This document shows positions 1 through 8,792 of a stretch of 64,000 bases of DNA, piece after piece. The stretch's first letter is position 1. Each line of letters starts with the position of its first letter. The stretch covers positions 1-64,000 of the forward strand of contig CAKZVK010000024.1 of assembly GCA_937921825.1 (NCBI GenBank). Direction: 5' to 3'. The stretch is from an uncultured Saprospiraceae bacterium (GTDB lineage Bacteria; Bacteroidota; Bacteroidia; Chitinophagales; Saprospiraceae). Below the pieces are notes generated by a model. It was given only the letters and a program-made list of their open reading frames with translations, was not told where the DNA came from and made no database searches. A program made the position numbers and the translations under genes.

Positions 1-261
1 ATCAATTCTTGTTCTACTTAATGTAACAGCTCCATCTGACGAGGTAATACCATTCCAATCCCCGTTACATGCCTCTATGTATCCGCCATTCTTAGTAAAG
101 CTAACTCCATTATTAACGATGATCCAAGAGTTGTCCCACATTGAGAAATTAAGTCCAGAACCTATCGTGACATTTTGATCTATATACAAAGCACCATTGA
201 TACCTACTTCAGCATTTACTGTTTTCAAATCTTCAACATCAGTTAAATTTAGAGCATTCAT
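1..261 (-). pseudogene. Truncated surface protein fragment, beta-helix-like
   Basis: An open frame on the minus strand runs off the left edge of the window. It can be read from an ATG at 261 downwards and contains motifs such as VNAEVGINGALYIDQN and CNGDWNGITSSDGAV. The spacing of short hydrophobic strands, Asn/Gly turns and the NGxWNGI-type phrase resemble the right-handed beta-helix passengers of secreted Bacteroidota proteins. In frame, a stop lies at about 295-297, and there is no signal peptide in any upstream frame, so the N-terminus of a surface protein appears to be missing. It is either a decayed 5' end or a gene broken by rearrangement next to the repeats at 406-620. Because the rest is outside the window, it could also be a short intact protein. 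The function is unknown. Confidence 0.45.
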
Positions 262-739
262 TAAGTCGTTTACGTTTGAACTGCGTAGTATTGTTCATTC
301 TAATTACATGATTGGTCTAGCCTCGCTAATGCTATCTTGATATACTTTCTAACTGATCATGATAAATCTTAATACGCTTATGTACCTCAGAGTAATAAAG
401 ATCGAGTCGTCTATACGCAGAAGATATCGGTGGTGCGCTAGGATCACGGATTTAAAGGATTTCACTGAATTCTAGCGTTACTATGAACAGCGATGCAAAT
501 AAATCTGTGCAATCTCAAAATCCCTAAAATCCGTGATCCTGCAGTTATAGGAGAGCTTTAGAGTTTGTCCCTCAGGAAAATGGGGAATGGGTCGTGTATA
601 CGCAGAGGATATCGGTGGTGAGGTGATTTTTTGGTTGGCATTTTTTATTTGGAGCATGCAACTACCTCTCTTCACAAGAGAGGTCAGAATCTTTGCAAAA
701 GATTCTGGGTGAGTTGACTCAGTAAACTGCTGCAGTTCC
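262..739. other. Gene-free stretch with repeats
   Basis: No convincing gene is present. The 64-aa ORF on the minus strand (481-675) is assembled from repeat sequence, has no signal or domain, and is not accepted. The stretch holds a pair of 30-nt direct repeats and an inverted repeat, which are listed separately. Confidence 0.6.
406..620. repeat. Nested direct and inverted repeats, MITE- or REP-like
   Basis: Two 30-nt direct copies beginning GTCGT and ending GATATCGGTGGTG lie at 406-435 and 591-620 and differ at two positions. Between them an inverted repeat pairs 440-463 (starting AGGATCACGGATTT) with 517-540 (ending CCGTGATCCT). The symmetrical layout suggests a small mobile or palindromic intergenic element. 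No terminal target duplication was established. Confidence 0.6.
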
Positions 740-1432
740 TTATCCCTTCAGCCACCTCTTGCAAAACTTCTTTATCCTCGTAGAAGGAATTTTCATCTTA
801 TACATGATAAAGGCTATGAGGTTAGTCAGATTAACTCTGAGATAGGAGTTGTTTTCGTATTTTCTAGCAGAGGCAAGGGCCTTAGATTTTCCTAAGTGAA
901 TCTTGATGCCATGACTTTTGATCCTATCATAGAATTCAAAGTCCTCCATGATATCAAAAGAGGTATTGTATCCTCCGAGTTTATCAAAGATATCTCTAGT
1001 AGCAAAATGTCCTTGGTCACCGCCACCACAGAAGAGCCCTTTATATTTTGTGAATGAGGCATTGATTTTAAGCAGTAAGTTCTGGGTTTCGAATTTATAG
1101 GGAAAGAGTCCAAAGCCAGAATTGTCGGACAGTGCATTTTGGATTTCAGAGAAATAGTTTTCTGGGGGTAATACATCAGCATGCAGAAAGAATAGCGTAT
1201 GACCTTTGGCTAGTTCTGCCCCTTGGTTCATTTGTCCAGCTCTTTGTGTCACAGTACATTTGTGATACTTGATGTTATACTGCAGACATAAAGTCTCGGT
1301 CTCATCAGATGAATGACTAGCATCTGCAACAATAAGTTCTATTTTGCTATTAGATTCCTTTAGGATGAAGGGTAATAACTGCTTAAGGTTATTATATTCA
1401 TTGTAACAAGGAATGATTATCGAAAGGTCCAA
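740..1432 (-). CDS. Family 2 glycosyltransferase (TIGR04283-like)
   Basis: A 230-aa soluble GT-A enzyme. The N-terminus LSIIIPCYNE is the nucleotide-sugar binding start of family 2 transferases. LIVADASHSSDET, then FFLHADVLPP (the DxD-like metal site) and GGGDQGHFATRDIFDKLGGY follow in the order of the TIGR04283 subfamily, which is often annotated with arsenosugar or rSAM/selenodomain-associated clusters. C-terminal to that is IMEDFEFYDRIKSHG, the usual acceptor-side acidic motif. The ORF begins with TTG; the upstream in-frame stop leaves no ATG, and the protein starts exactly at the conserved first strand. It diverges from the DUF547 gene, with only 17 nt between the two start codons. The acceptor substrate cannot be read from the sequence. 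Confidence 0.85.
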   Translation of the reverse strand: MDLSIIIPCYNEYNNLKQLLPFILKESNSKIELIVADASHSSDETETLCLQYNIKYHKCTVTQRAGQMNQGAELAKGHTLFFLHADVLPPENYFSEIQNALSDNSGFGLFPYKFETQNLLLKINASFTKYKGLFCGGGDQGHFATRDIFDKLGGYNTSFDIMEDFEFYDRIKSHGIKIHLGKSKALASARKYENNSYLRVNLTNLIAFIMYKMKIPSTRIKKFCKRWLKG

Positions 1433-1449
1433 GAAATTTTAAGCTCTTT

Positions 1450-2244
1450 ATGAACTCGAATATAGTAATAGCAATCTTATTAAGTAGTACAATACTCTCA
1501 TGCAAGACCCATATCAGCCAATTAGCAGATTCTAGTCCGAGTTCTGCTGGAAAATACCTGTCGTTATCCATAGAGATGCTTGAGAAACTAGAAAAAGAGG
1601 AATCTGTAAAATCTATCAAAGATCAATTCGCTAGTAGCTCTCTAGAAGATATCGCACAAGAAATAAATACTGATGAAGAACGCTACGCCTTTTGGGTCAA
1701 TATTTACAATGCCTACATCATAAGTGTCCTCAAGGATAATCCAGAATATTATGAGGACAGGCGTAGTTTTTATAAGCAACCCTACATTAAGATTGCTGGA
1801 CGTGATTTTACTTTTGCCGAGATAGAACATGGCGTACTGAGGAGATCACAAAAGGAATATTTTCTTGGCTATATCAGTCATTTCTTTCCACCGAAGTATC
1901 AAAGAGTTTTACGTCCTGAAGAAAGAGATTATCGGGTACACTTTGCCTTAAACTGTGGTGCTAAAAGCTGTCCTCCTGTTCCTATCTTACGATTGAATAA
2001 TTTGGATCAGCAAATGGATAAATTGACGACTGACTACCTTAAAGCAATGACAGAGTATACCCCCTCTATTAACAAGGTAGTCACTACTCCATTGTTCTCA
2101 TGGTTTAGAGGAGACTTTGGAGGTAAGAAGGGCATAAAGAGAATCCTGTTAGAACAAGGATTGATCCCCAACAAAAAAGTGCAACTTGAATTTGGTCCTT
2201 ATGACTGGACTTTAGAAATAGATAATTTTGCAGCTGATAATTAG
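1450..2244 (+). CDS. DUF547 domain lipoprotein
   Basis: A 264-aa protein with a lipoprotein signal (hydrophobic run ending LSSTILSC), so it is probably anchored in the outer membrane. The body has the DUF547 signatures FWVNIYNAYIISVL, FTFAEIEHGVLR and VHFALNCGAKSCPPV, with the Cys-containing NCGAKSCP core. The biochemical role of DUF547 is not established. In Bacteroidota it commonly neighbours glycosyltransferases like the divergent gene here, which fits a shared pathway but does not prove one. The 3' end overlaps the convergent barrel gene by 4 nt. Confidence 0.85.
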   Translation: MNSNIVIAILLSSTILSCKTHISQLADSSPSSAGKYLSLSIEMLEKLEKEESVKSIKDQFASSSLEDIAQEINTDEERYAFWVNIYNAYIISVLKDNPEYYEDRRSFYKQPYIKIAGRDFTFAEIEHGVLRRSQKEYFLGYISHFFPPKYQRVLRPEERDYRVHFALNCGAKSCPPVPILRLNNLDQQMDKLTTDYLKAMTEYTPSINKVVTTPLFSWFRGDFGGKKGIKRILLEQGLIPNKKVQLEFGPYDWTLEIDNFAADN

Positions 2245-3335
2245 AAGGCTTCATTCATAGTCACATAGATATTAAATGCACCATCTCCAGACGCAAGATC
2301 TAACCTGATTCTAGTCCCTTCCTTTTCATCTAGTAGAAAACGCAGACCTGTGCCAAATCCGAACTTTAGGATATTATCGGAAAAATCAAAAGGGCCGTCG
2401 TTATAGATATGATTAGCAGAACCAAAGGCGACACCTGATAATCTTTTGTAGATAGGAAATCTGAACTCTGTCTCTATAGTAGATATGTTCCTTGCCATAT
2501 ATCTACGATCATTAAATCCTCTTGACCTTTTGGGAGAAGAAATATATTCATAATCAAAGAATGGGGTATTCGCTGAGGTATGAAAACTAGCAGCTTTCAG
2601 CGCTAGGGTTAGCTTTTCTTTCAGAGGAATAAAGTAGCGATAATCTATACTCGCTTTATGATAATCAAAGGGAGTAATGAATTCTGGAAGGCTTTTCTCG
2701 ACTTTGATTTCGAAATAGCTGCCTTGAGTAGAGGAGATGATATTATCTCGCTTATCTCTGACGATGAGGAATTGTAAATTCAATTTTGTACCTCCAGTAT
2801 AGCCTATAGGCTGCTCCGTATCTAAGAGGCCTTGATCTTCACGTTCTACGATGTCGAAGCCATCATACTTAAAGCCTGCACCATAGTACCAGATTTTATT
2901 TTTAGTGTAGGCATAGGAAAAATCAAAACGTGGAAAGTTGACCGAGTAGCTTTCTACATCTGCAGCTCTACTTGTACTGCCCGTTCCATAGTAGTTGTAG
3001 AAGTATCGATAGTATCCAAGCTCACCTACAAATCTATGTGTATTGCTTTGAGCATAGATTTCATAAGGGACGAAGAAGAGGAATTGATTCTTTAGGGTAT
3101 AGACAGCACTATAGATTATCTGCGATGGCCTATTGCTGTCATCTTCTCCACTATTCCTGAAAGTCAATATTCCAGTACCTCCTAAGCCCAAGCTGGTCTC
3201 CGGCAAGAAAAATGCTAAAGGAAAAATAGAATGATCGAAGACTAGAGAATCTTGTTGTTCCTGTGCCTGCCCATTCTGACTGAAGAGAAAGGACATGATG
3301 CAGATCATTAGGCAAAGAAACTTAGGCTTGTACAT
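2241..3335 (-). CDS. BamA/TamA family outer-membrane barrel protein
   Basis: A 364-aa protein with a signal peptide ending near FSQNGQAQ. The rest is a chain of amphipathic strands typical of the Omp85 surface-antigen barrel: LGLGGTGILTFRNSG, LQFLIVRDKRDNII, GSYFEIKVEKSLP and the closing FGFGTGLRFLLDEKEGTRIRLDLA. The chain ends in Phe, as expected for an outer-membrane barrel. POTRA domains are absent, so this is a short barrel-only member rather than BamA itself. It is the last gene of a minus-strand operon and overlaps the preceding membrane-protein gene by 14 nt. A role in transporting or inserting an envelope substrate is plausible, but none is shown. Confidence 0.8.
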   Translation of the reverse strand: MYKPKFLCLMICIMSFLFSQNGQAQEQQDSLVFDHSIFPLAFFLPETSLGLGGTGILTFRNSGEDDSNRPSQIIYSAVYTLKNQFLFFVPYEIYAQSNTHRFVGELGYYRYFYNYYGTGSTSRAADVESYSVNFPRFDFSYAYTKNKIWYYGAGFKYDGFDIVEREDQGLLDTEQPIGYTGGTKLNLQFLIVRDKRDNIISSTQGSYFEIKVEKSLPEFITPFDYHKASIDYRYFIPLKEKLTLALKAASFHTSANTPFFDYEYISSPKRSRGFNDRRYMARNISTIETEFRFPIYKRLSGVAFGSANHIYNDGPFDFSDNILKFGFGTGLRFLLDEKEGTRIRLDLASGDGAFNIYVTMNEAF

Positions 3336-4206
3336 TCGCTCGTTCTTGGAAGTAAAAGGAAGCTTGCATGATGAATCTTAAGGCCATTCTCAAGATGAGA
3401 AATACTTGTCCTATGATGATCGCTACAATTAACCAATGACCTATTAGTTTTTTTATCAAAAGATAAAGTAAGGTACAGCCGATAAGTACCAAGAGATTGA
3501 CTAAGCCTAGACCTATAGCTCTAGTGCTGAAAGTTGCAGCAGCTGCTGCGAGGTTAGCTTTTGTGATCAAGGTATCTTGATTGGAGGCTATTTTAGCCTT
3601 AGCTATTTCTTTGAAGATGGATATCAAAAAGGCACCTAGTCCTATAGCGGCTAGTAAGATCCAGAATTTAGTAATCAGGATACTTTCTGATTCTAATTCG
3701 AAAGGACTGAGACCTCCTGCACTAAATAATACGAAGCCAGCAGCACATAGTATTAATAGTGCAGACAAGGTATAGCTTCCTAGTCTCAAGAATCTAAAGG
3801 AATATTCTGCACCACCTTTCCAAAATTCTGTAAGTGGGACTTTCCTAGGGTAGTGTTTAATAAGTTGCATCATTCCACCACTAGAAAAAACCAACCAAAG
3901 AAAAAAGGGGATAACAAAACTCAGGAGTAGGGTTAGGTTCAGTTTTAACGCTTCGCCGTGATTATTGATGATGTCCATGAGGAGGGTATAGTCAAAAGGG
4001 CCAGCGATGGCTTCATGGTAGTTTGTTTTTTCGACTACTTTCTTCAGTAAGTTGCTTAGTGGGCCCAGAGCTATAAAGACCATCAGAAAACTCAGTCCAT
4101 GTAAGAGAAACAGGACTCTCCAGTTGAGGATAAGGCAGTTCCATCCTTCTCTATACAGTTGTAGGGTAGAGGTATAAGTTTTATTATATGTAGCCTGCTC
4201 TATCAT
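3322..4206 (-). CDS. Six-TM inner-membrane protein, uncharacterised
   Basis: A 294-aa polytopic protein. About six hydrophobic segments are visible, near residues 28-53, 90-115, 135-160, 180-205, 230-255 and 262-285. A soluble stretch between the first two contains KKVVEKTNYHEAIAGPFDY. No catalytic motif was recognised. Its start overlaps the stop of the M1 peptidase gene by 4 nt (ATGA type), and its end overlaps the barrel gene by 14 nt. The three are therefore probably translationally coupled. The family is not recognised. Confidence 0.7.
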   Translation of the reverse strand: MIEQATYNKTYTSTLQLYREGWNCLILNWRVLFLLHGLSFLMVFIALGPLSNLLKKVVEKTNYHEAIAGPFDYTLLMDIINNHGEALKLNLTLLLSFVIPFFLWLVFSSGGMMQLIKHYPRKVPLTEFWKGGAEYSFRFLRLGSYTLSALLILCAAGFVLFSAGGLSPFELESESILITKFWILLAAIGLGAFLISIFKEIAKAKIASNQDTLITKANLAAAAATFSTRAIGLGLVNLLVLIGCTLLYLLIKKLIGHWLIVAIIIGQVFLILRMALRFIMQASFYFQERANVQA

Positions 4207-6215
4207 ATGAGTACGCTGAGCAGTTCTAGGCTATGCTGAGCAGAGGTAATGAGCCTCCCAAATAAGGCTCTGATGCCTCCCGATTTCTTTTCTAGCAGCA
4301 TGGAGTTGTTGAGAAAATTCTTGTCTAAGAATATCTTTCTGTCAGGATCTATTTCTGCGGCTATTACTTTTTGTGGGCCTACTATAGTAAAGGTCTTACA
4401 ATTATCTTTACCGTCCCAGTATTGTGTTTCTGTGGTATTGTCTTCATAAGTCAGCTGGAGTTCTACCGGGAGGTACATACCCTCTTCTCTACATACCTTT
4501 ACTTCATTGATAATAAAATCTTCTGCGGCATCTGCGATTTCACAATGCTCCTCTGAGCTGAGATAACCTCTATGTGCTGCTTTGGTTCTACTCTCCAAGC
4601 TAGTAACTGCATAGTCACATAGGTCTGTACCAAATAGTACCTGCTCAAAGTACCAGTCCATACCATCTGGATATTTATCAGCTTGATTCTTTATGACTAA
4701 TTCATTGACTATCGCAATAAAATCTTCTCTGCAGGGGTGATTGAATTTCCAAGTCTGAAAATAAGTCTTCATTATTTCGTCCATGGTAGCTGTCCCGATG
4801 AGGCCTTCTAGGGTCTGCAGCCACAGCGCTGTTTTGTTGTAGGAGATAGGACCGTAACCCCCTTCTGTGAATTCCCAGCTCTTGACACTATTAGGATGGG
4901 CTTGGTTAGTCGCTGATCCAAAAAACTCCGCTCTATTCCATTCCTTGTTTCCGGCATTGAAACCAAGTACTTCTATCGTGGAGGTAGAGTCTGACATATA
5001 GCTATCCAAGATGCGACTTTCATAATAAGTGGTAAAGCCCTCATCCATCCACGGTTCTTCTACCTCATGTGTCGCAACCATCTGCATAAAGTACTGATGG
5101 ATAAATTCATGTACGACCAAAGTTTCTGGAGTTTTGAATCCCGCTGGAAAGGAATTAAAACTTAGGGCTGTGATCAAAGTAGGATATTCCATGCCTCCTG
5201 TGAATAAGCCATGAATAGGAGGATCTACTATAGATAAGGTGCTGTAAGGGTAGACGCCAAGATATTCCTCTAGGTAAGCCATGCAGTATTTAATGGTATT
5301 CAGATACCGTGTTGCAAAGTGCTTCTTGTCAGGATAGGCATAGACTTTTATCTCTGTGTCTTTGTACTGATCTTCTACGATCTCGTAATGTGGAGAAGTC
5401 GACCAAGTAAAGTCTATAACATCCTCAGCTATAAACTGCCAGGTTTTGTTTTCTCCTTTTTTTTCTTGTCCTTTTAATTGACCTGAAGCGGCAACGACAT
5501 AGTTGTCAGGTACGGTAATACGTACGTCATAGAGCCCAAAGTCAGAATAATATTCTCCACTAGAATGATACTGATGACAATTCCAAGCACCTTCTTTTTG
5601 ATAGCGCATACCTGCAGGTTCGTATACACCTACTTTGGGAAACCATTGCGCTAAGAAGTAGAATTCCTTGTTATAGCCCGTCCGAGCCATAGTCTTAGGA
5701 ATCTTTGCAGTCCAGCTGAAGTTGATAATGATTTTCTCTTTAGGTCCTGCTGTCTTGACCAGGGGGACTTTGAGCACAGTACGATCTTCAGGGTTGGCAT
5801 CATCGGGTTGTATGTAATGACTGTTATCGAGTAAGCTATTACCCGCCTCATCAGTAATGGCAGTCATCTTACTCCAGCCCCATCTACATTCATCATCTTC
5901 TTCTAGGGATAAGAATGAGTTGAAGTCTCTTTCTTTGAGGAAAGTTGATTTTGTATTTTTAAAGGCATTGTAATAGAGATGAAACTGGAGGTGATCTATC
6001 GTATCGTCAGAGGGGTTCTGCCAGATGAGTTGTGTTCGTCCTTCTAAGAGCTTTTTATTTACATCCAAGGTCACATCCATCGCATAGTTAGCAACTCTTG
6101 GCGATAGAACATTTTGCCCTATTGCAGAGTTATAGCTGCAACTGATACAGAGCAACACTATCGTAGAGTAGAGCAGCTGATGAGTCCTAGAATATGTAGG
6201 GTAAAAGCTATACAC
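4203..6215 (-). CDS. M1 family zinc metallopeptidase, secreted
   Basis: A 670-aa aminopeptidase-type protein exported by an N-terminal signal (LLYSTIVLLCISC). The N-terminal beta-saddle domain (residues about 40-270) includes YAMDVTLDVNKKLLEG. The catalytic domain has GGMEYP, the counterpart of the GAMEN exopeptidase motif, and HEFIH at about residue 368. WMDEGFTTYYE supplies the third zinc ligand Glu with the exact 18-residue spacing. Tyr in GPISYNKTALWL is the likely transition-state residue. The ORF begins with GTG, with no ATG before the signal sequence. It is first in a minus-strand operon with a six-TM protein and a barrel protein. It probably acts in the periplasm or at the surface on peptides. 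The C-terminal 150 residues are less conserved. Confidence 0.88.
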   Translation of the reverse strand: MYSFYPTYSRTHQLLYSTIVLLCISCSYNSAIGQNVLSPRVANYAMDVTLDVNKKLLEGRTQLIWQNPSDDTIDHLQFHLYYNAFKNTKSTFLKERDFNSFLSLEEDDECRWGWSKMTAITDEAGNSLLDNSHYIQPDDANPEDRTVLKVPLVKTAGPKEKIIINFSWTAKIPKTMARTGYNKEFYFLAQWFPKVGVYEPAGMRYQKEGAWNCHQYHSSGEYYSDFGLYDVRITVPDNYVVAASGQLKGQEKKGENKTWQFIAEDVIDFTWSTSPHYEIVEDQYKDTEIKVYAYPDKKHFATRYLNTIKYCMAYLEEYLGVYPYSTLSIVDPPIHGLFTGGMEYPTLITALSFNSFPAGFKTPETLVVHEFIHQYFMQMVATHEVEEPWMDEGFTTYYESRILDSYMSDSTSTIEVLGFNAGNKEWNRAEFFGSATNQAHPNSVKSWEFTEGGYGPISYNKTALWLQTLEGLIGTATMDEIMKTYFQTWKFNHPCREDFIAIVNELVIKNQADKYPDGMDWYFEQVLFGTDLCDYAVTSLESRTKAAHRGYLSSEEHCEIADAAEDFIINEVKVCREEGMYLPVELQLTYEDNTTETQYWDGKDNCKTFTIVGPQKVIAAEIDPDRKIFLDKNFLNNSMLLEKKSGGIRALFGRLITSAQHSLELLSVLI

Positions 6216-6267
6216 AACTTTTTTTAATCAGGTAAGAAACGAAGATACCTAAATCAACTAAAGAGAA

Positions 6268-6744
6268 ATGAAGAATTTGTCCCTTCCATTGAAAATTGTT
6301 ATTGCTGTCCTTGTCTGCCTACTATTAGGCTCAGCATCAGGAATACTGGCAGGTTCTGCTACTACAGAATGGTATATGCAATTACAAAAGCCCTCTTTTC
6401 AGCCACCGTCTTGGGTATTTGGTCCGGCATGGACACTATTGTATACCTTGATAGGATTAGCTTTGGCTTTTATCTGGGATAAAAAAGCTTCTCCCGCTAG
6501 AAGCACTGCCCTTAAGATTTTTGCGGTACAGTTTTTTTTGAATCTTATTTGGTCCCCAATATTTTTCTACTGGAATCAGATAGCTTTGGCACTAGTTGTC
6601 ATTATAGTATTGTGGTTTTTGATTATTGCGACGATTAGAGCTTTCAAAAAGATAGATAGTAGAGCCGCTTATCTATTGATTCCTTATTTGCTTTGGGTTA
6701 CATTCGCGACTGTATTGAATGCATCCATTGTATATCTAAACTAA
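6268..6744 (+). CDS. tspO: TspO/MBR family protein
   Basis: A 158-aa membrane protein with five hydrophobic helices. Diagnostic motifs are WYMQLQKPSFQPPSWVFGPAW at residues about 31-51, NLIWSPIFFYW near 93, and PYLLWVTFATVLNASI at the C-terminus. These form the porphyrin/tryptophan-lined pocket of TspO, the bacterial homologue of the mitochondrial translocator protein. Length matches the family. It starts 52 nt from the divergent M1 peptidase gene and is followed 9 nt later by folB, so they are probably co-transcribed. The physiological ligand (porphyrin, lipid or stress signal) cannot be read here. Confidence 0.93.
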   Translation: MKNLSLPLKIVIAVLVCLLLGSASGILAGSATTEWYMQLQKPSFQPPSWVFGPAWTLLYTLIGLALAFIWDKKASPARSTALKIFAVQFFLNLIWSPIFFYWNQIALALVVIIVLWFLIIATIRAFKKIDSRAAYLLIPYLLWVTFATVLNASIVYLN

Positions 6745-6753
6745 AAGGAACAT

Positions 6754-7101
6754 ATGAAGACCATCGTATCTCTGGAAGGAGTTGAATTTTTTGCCTATCA
6801 CGGCTTTTATGATGAAGAGAGAAAGAAAGGAAATACTTTTATCTGTGATGTGTCTGTAGAGCTGAAGAGTTTTGATTCCTTAGATGATAATATTGATGAC
6901 ACGGTCAATTATGAAGAGATCTACAAGATCGTAGAAGAGGAGATGCAACAAACTAAGAAGTTGATAGAAACAGTCGCCTTGCATATCATCAAGCGGATTC
7001 AAGAATTAACTAATGTAACTGCCGCCAAGGTCCGTCTGCACAAGTTACAACCGCCTATGGATGGCAAAATAAAAAAGGCTGTCGTAGAGATGCAGTTCTA
7101 A
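6754..7101 (+). CDS. folB: Dihydroneopterin aldolase
   Basis: A 115-aa cytosolic enzyme of tetrahydrofolate synthesis, cleaving 7,8-dihydroneopterin to 6-hydroxymethyl-dihydropterin and glycolaldehyde. Family features are GVEFFAYHGFYDEERKKGN near the start, with the catalytic Tyr, the substrate Glu in ETVA near residue 72, DDTVNYEEIYKIVEEEM, and the C-terminal VRLHKLQPPM with the catalytic Lys. Length is typical. It is the second gene of a tspO-folB-nhaC run with a 9-nt gap upstream and 48 nt downstream. Confidence 0.93.
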   Translation: MKTIVSLEGVEFFAYHGFYDEERKKGNTFICDVSVELKSFDSLDDNIDDTVNYEEIYKIVEEEMQQTKKLIETVALHIIKRIQELTNVTAAKVRLHKLQPPMDGKIKKAVVEMQF

Positions 7102-7149
7102 TCTTCTCAGTATAATCTTTTAGTATTGTGAAAATACTATCTTAGTCTC

Positions 7150-8616
7150 ATGACCAAGGTAGAATCCACTCAAGAGCCCTTTTCTAATAAGCAGTTGAAT
7201 ATTCTAGAGGCACTTATTCCTCTAGTTGTACTGGTAGCCTTATTGATTATAAATGTCTATGTTTTTGGAGACGATGCCCTTAGTGGTTCTAATCAATTTG
7301 TGTTGTTGCTAGGAGCTGCAGTTGCTGCTCTAGTTGGTTTTAGAAATGGCGTCTCATATAAAAGCATGATCGCCGAGGTGGCAGATAATTTTAAGTCTAC
7401 CACGGGTGCTATTTTGATTCTACTGATGGTAGGGGCCTTGGCGGGGACCTGGCTGATCAGTGGAGTTATCCCTGCTATGATCTACTATGGACTGAAGATC
7501 TTAAACCCAGCTATCTTTCTGCCTGCTACAGTTATTATCTGTGCTATAATCTCGATAGCTACTGGTTCTTCTTGGACGACCTCTGCTACGGTAGGTATTG
7601 CTCTCGTCGGTATCGGAAAGGCCTTAGGTATTCCTATGGGAATGACAGCAGGAGCAGTAATTTCTGGAGCCTACTTTGGAGATAAAATGTCTCCTTTATC
7701 AGATACAACTAATCTAGCTTCTGCTATGGCAGGAGCAGAATTATTTACTCATATAAAGTATATGTCCTTGACTACTGTACCCTCAGTGGTCATCACGATC
7801 ATATTATTTGCTCTGCTCAGCTTTATGCAAGAAACAACAGGTAGCGCTGAGACGGCAGATATGCTTATGGGTATCCAAGCCTCATTTAATACGACGCCAT
7901 TGTTATTCATCGTACCTATCGTCGTGGTCCTGCTGATTATAAAGAAGACACCACCTTTAGTAGCACTGCTGGCAGGCACTCTGTTGGGAGGTCTATTTGC
8001 ACTTATATTCCAGACTAGTATAGTTGCCGAAGTAGCAGGAGCTGAGACTTTCGACTGGCAGGCAGGGTATAAGGGAGTGATGAATGCAATTACAAGAGAT
8101 GTTGCAATTACCACAGAAAATGAGGCACTGAATGATCTGTTTTCCTCAGGAGGCATGAATGGTATGCTAGGGACGATCTGGCTTATAATGTGTGCCATGG
8201 TTTTTGGGGGCATCATGGAGGCCATAGGGGCCTTGGCTAGAATCAGTTCAGCGCTACTCAGTATGGCTAAGTCTGTGTTTGGTCTATTTGCAGCTACAGT
8301 GGCGAGTGCACTCTCTTTAAATTTGACCGCCTCTGATCAGTATCTCTCTATTGTCGTGACAGGTAAGATGTTTGATAAAGCCTATGAAGAGAAAGGTCTA
8401 GCGCCAGAAAACTTAAGTAGAACCATAGAGGATTCTGGGACGGTGACTTCAGTATTGATTCCTTGGAATACTTGCGGTGCCTATCAGAGTGGCGTCCTAG
8501 GTGTAGGAGTCGCCGAGTACTTTGTCTATGCCTTTTTTAATTGGATCAGCCCTCTGATGACCTTGCTTTTTGCAGCCTTCGGTATCAAGATAAAACAACT
8601 GGTTCACAAGGATTAA
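7150..8616 (+). CDS. nhaC: NhaC family Na+/H+ antiporter
   Basis: A 488-aa inner-membrane antiporter with about eleven to twelve helices. The NhaC pattern is clear: SIATGSSWTTSATVGIALVGIG, then GAVISGAYFGDKMSPLSDTTNLA with the conserved FGDKxSPLSDTT ion-site motif. Later come the second repeat NLTASDQYLSIVVTGKMF and the paired SGTVTSVLIPWNTCGAYQSG. It exchanges Na+ for H+ to control cytosolic pH and sodium, which suits a marine host. It follows folB by 48 nt on the same strand. Confidence 0.93.
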   Translation: MTKVESTQEPFSNKQLNILEALIPLVVLVALLIINVYVFGDDALSGSNQFVLLLGAAVAALVGFRNGVSYKSMIAEVADNFKSTTGAILILLMVGALAGTWLISGVIPAMIYYGLKILNPAIFLPATVIICAIISIATGSSWTTSATVGIALVGIGKALGIPMGMTAGAVISGAYFGDKMSPLSDTTNLASAMAGAELFTHIKYMSLTTVPSVVITIILFALLSFMQETTGSAETADMLMGIQASFNTTPLLFIVPIVVVLLIIKKTPPLVALLAGTLLGGLFALIFQTSIVAEVAGAETFDWQAGYKGVMNAITRDVAITTENEALNDLFSSGGMNGMLGTIWLIMCAMVFGGIMEAIGALARISSALLSMAKSVFGLFAATVASALSLNLTASDQYLSIVVTGKMFDKAYEEKGLAPENLSRTIEDSGTVTSVLIPWNTCGAYQSGVLGVGVAEYFVYAFFNWISPLMTLLFAAFGIKIKQLVHKD

Positions 8617-8792
8617 GTGTTAAAAAATAGTATTAGATCTCAAATATTTTAGCACCTTCACGACCAACTTAAAAGTAATCAAGTAAGCTTCTCTCTGAAG
8701 CAGACATTCTTAATTACAATTACAATACATTTAAGTTATCTATCCTTTCTCCCATCGGGGAAGTTTATTAATGTATTACAGTTTTAACTTAT

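Noticed and set aside
481-675. 64-aa minus-strand ORF
   Set aside because: Built from inverted and direct repeat sequence. The RITDFRDFEIAQIYLH-type text is typical of translated intergenic repeats.
7749-8225. 158-aa minus-strand ORF
   Set aside because: Lies inside nhaC in antisense and has no recognisable domain.
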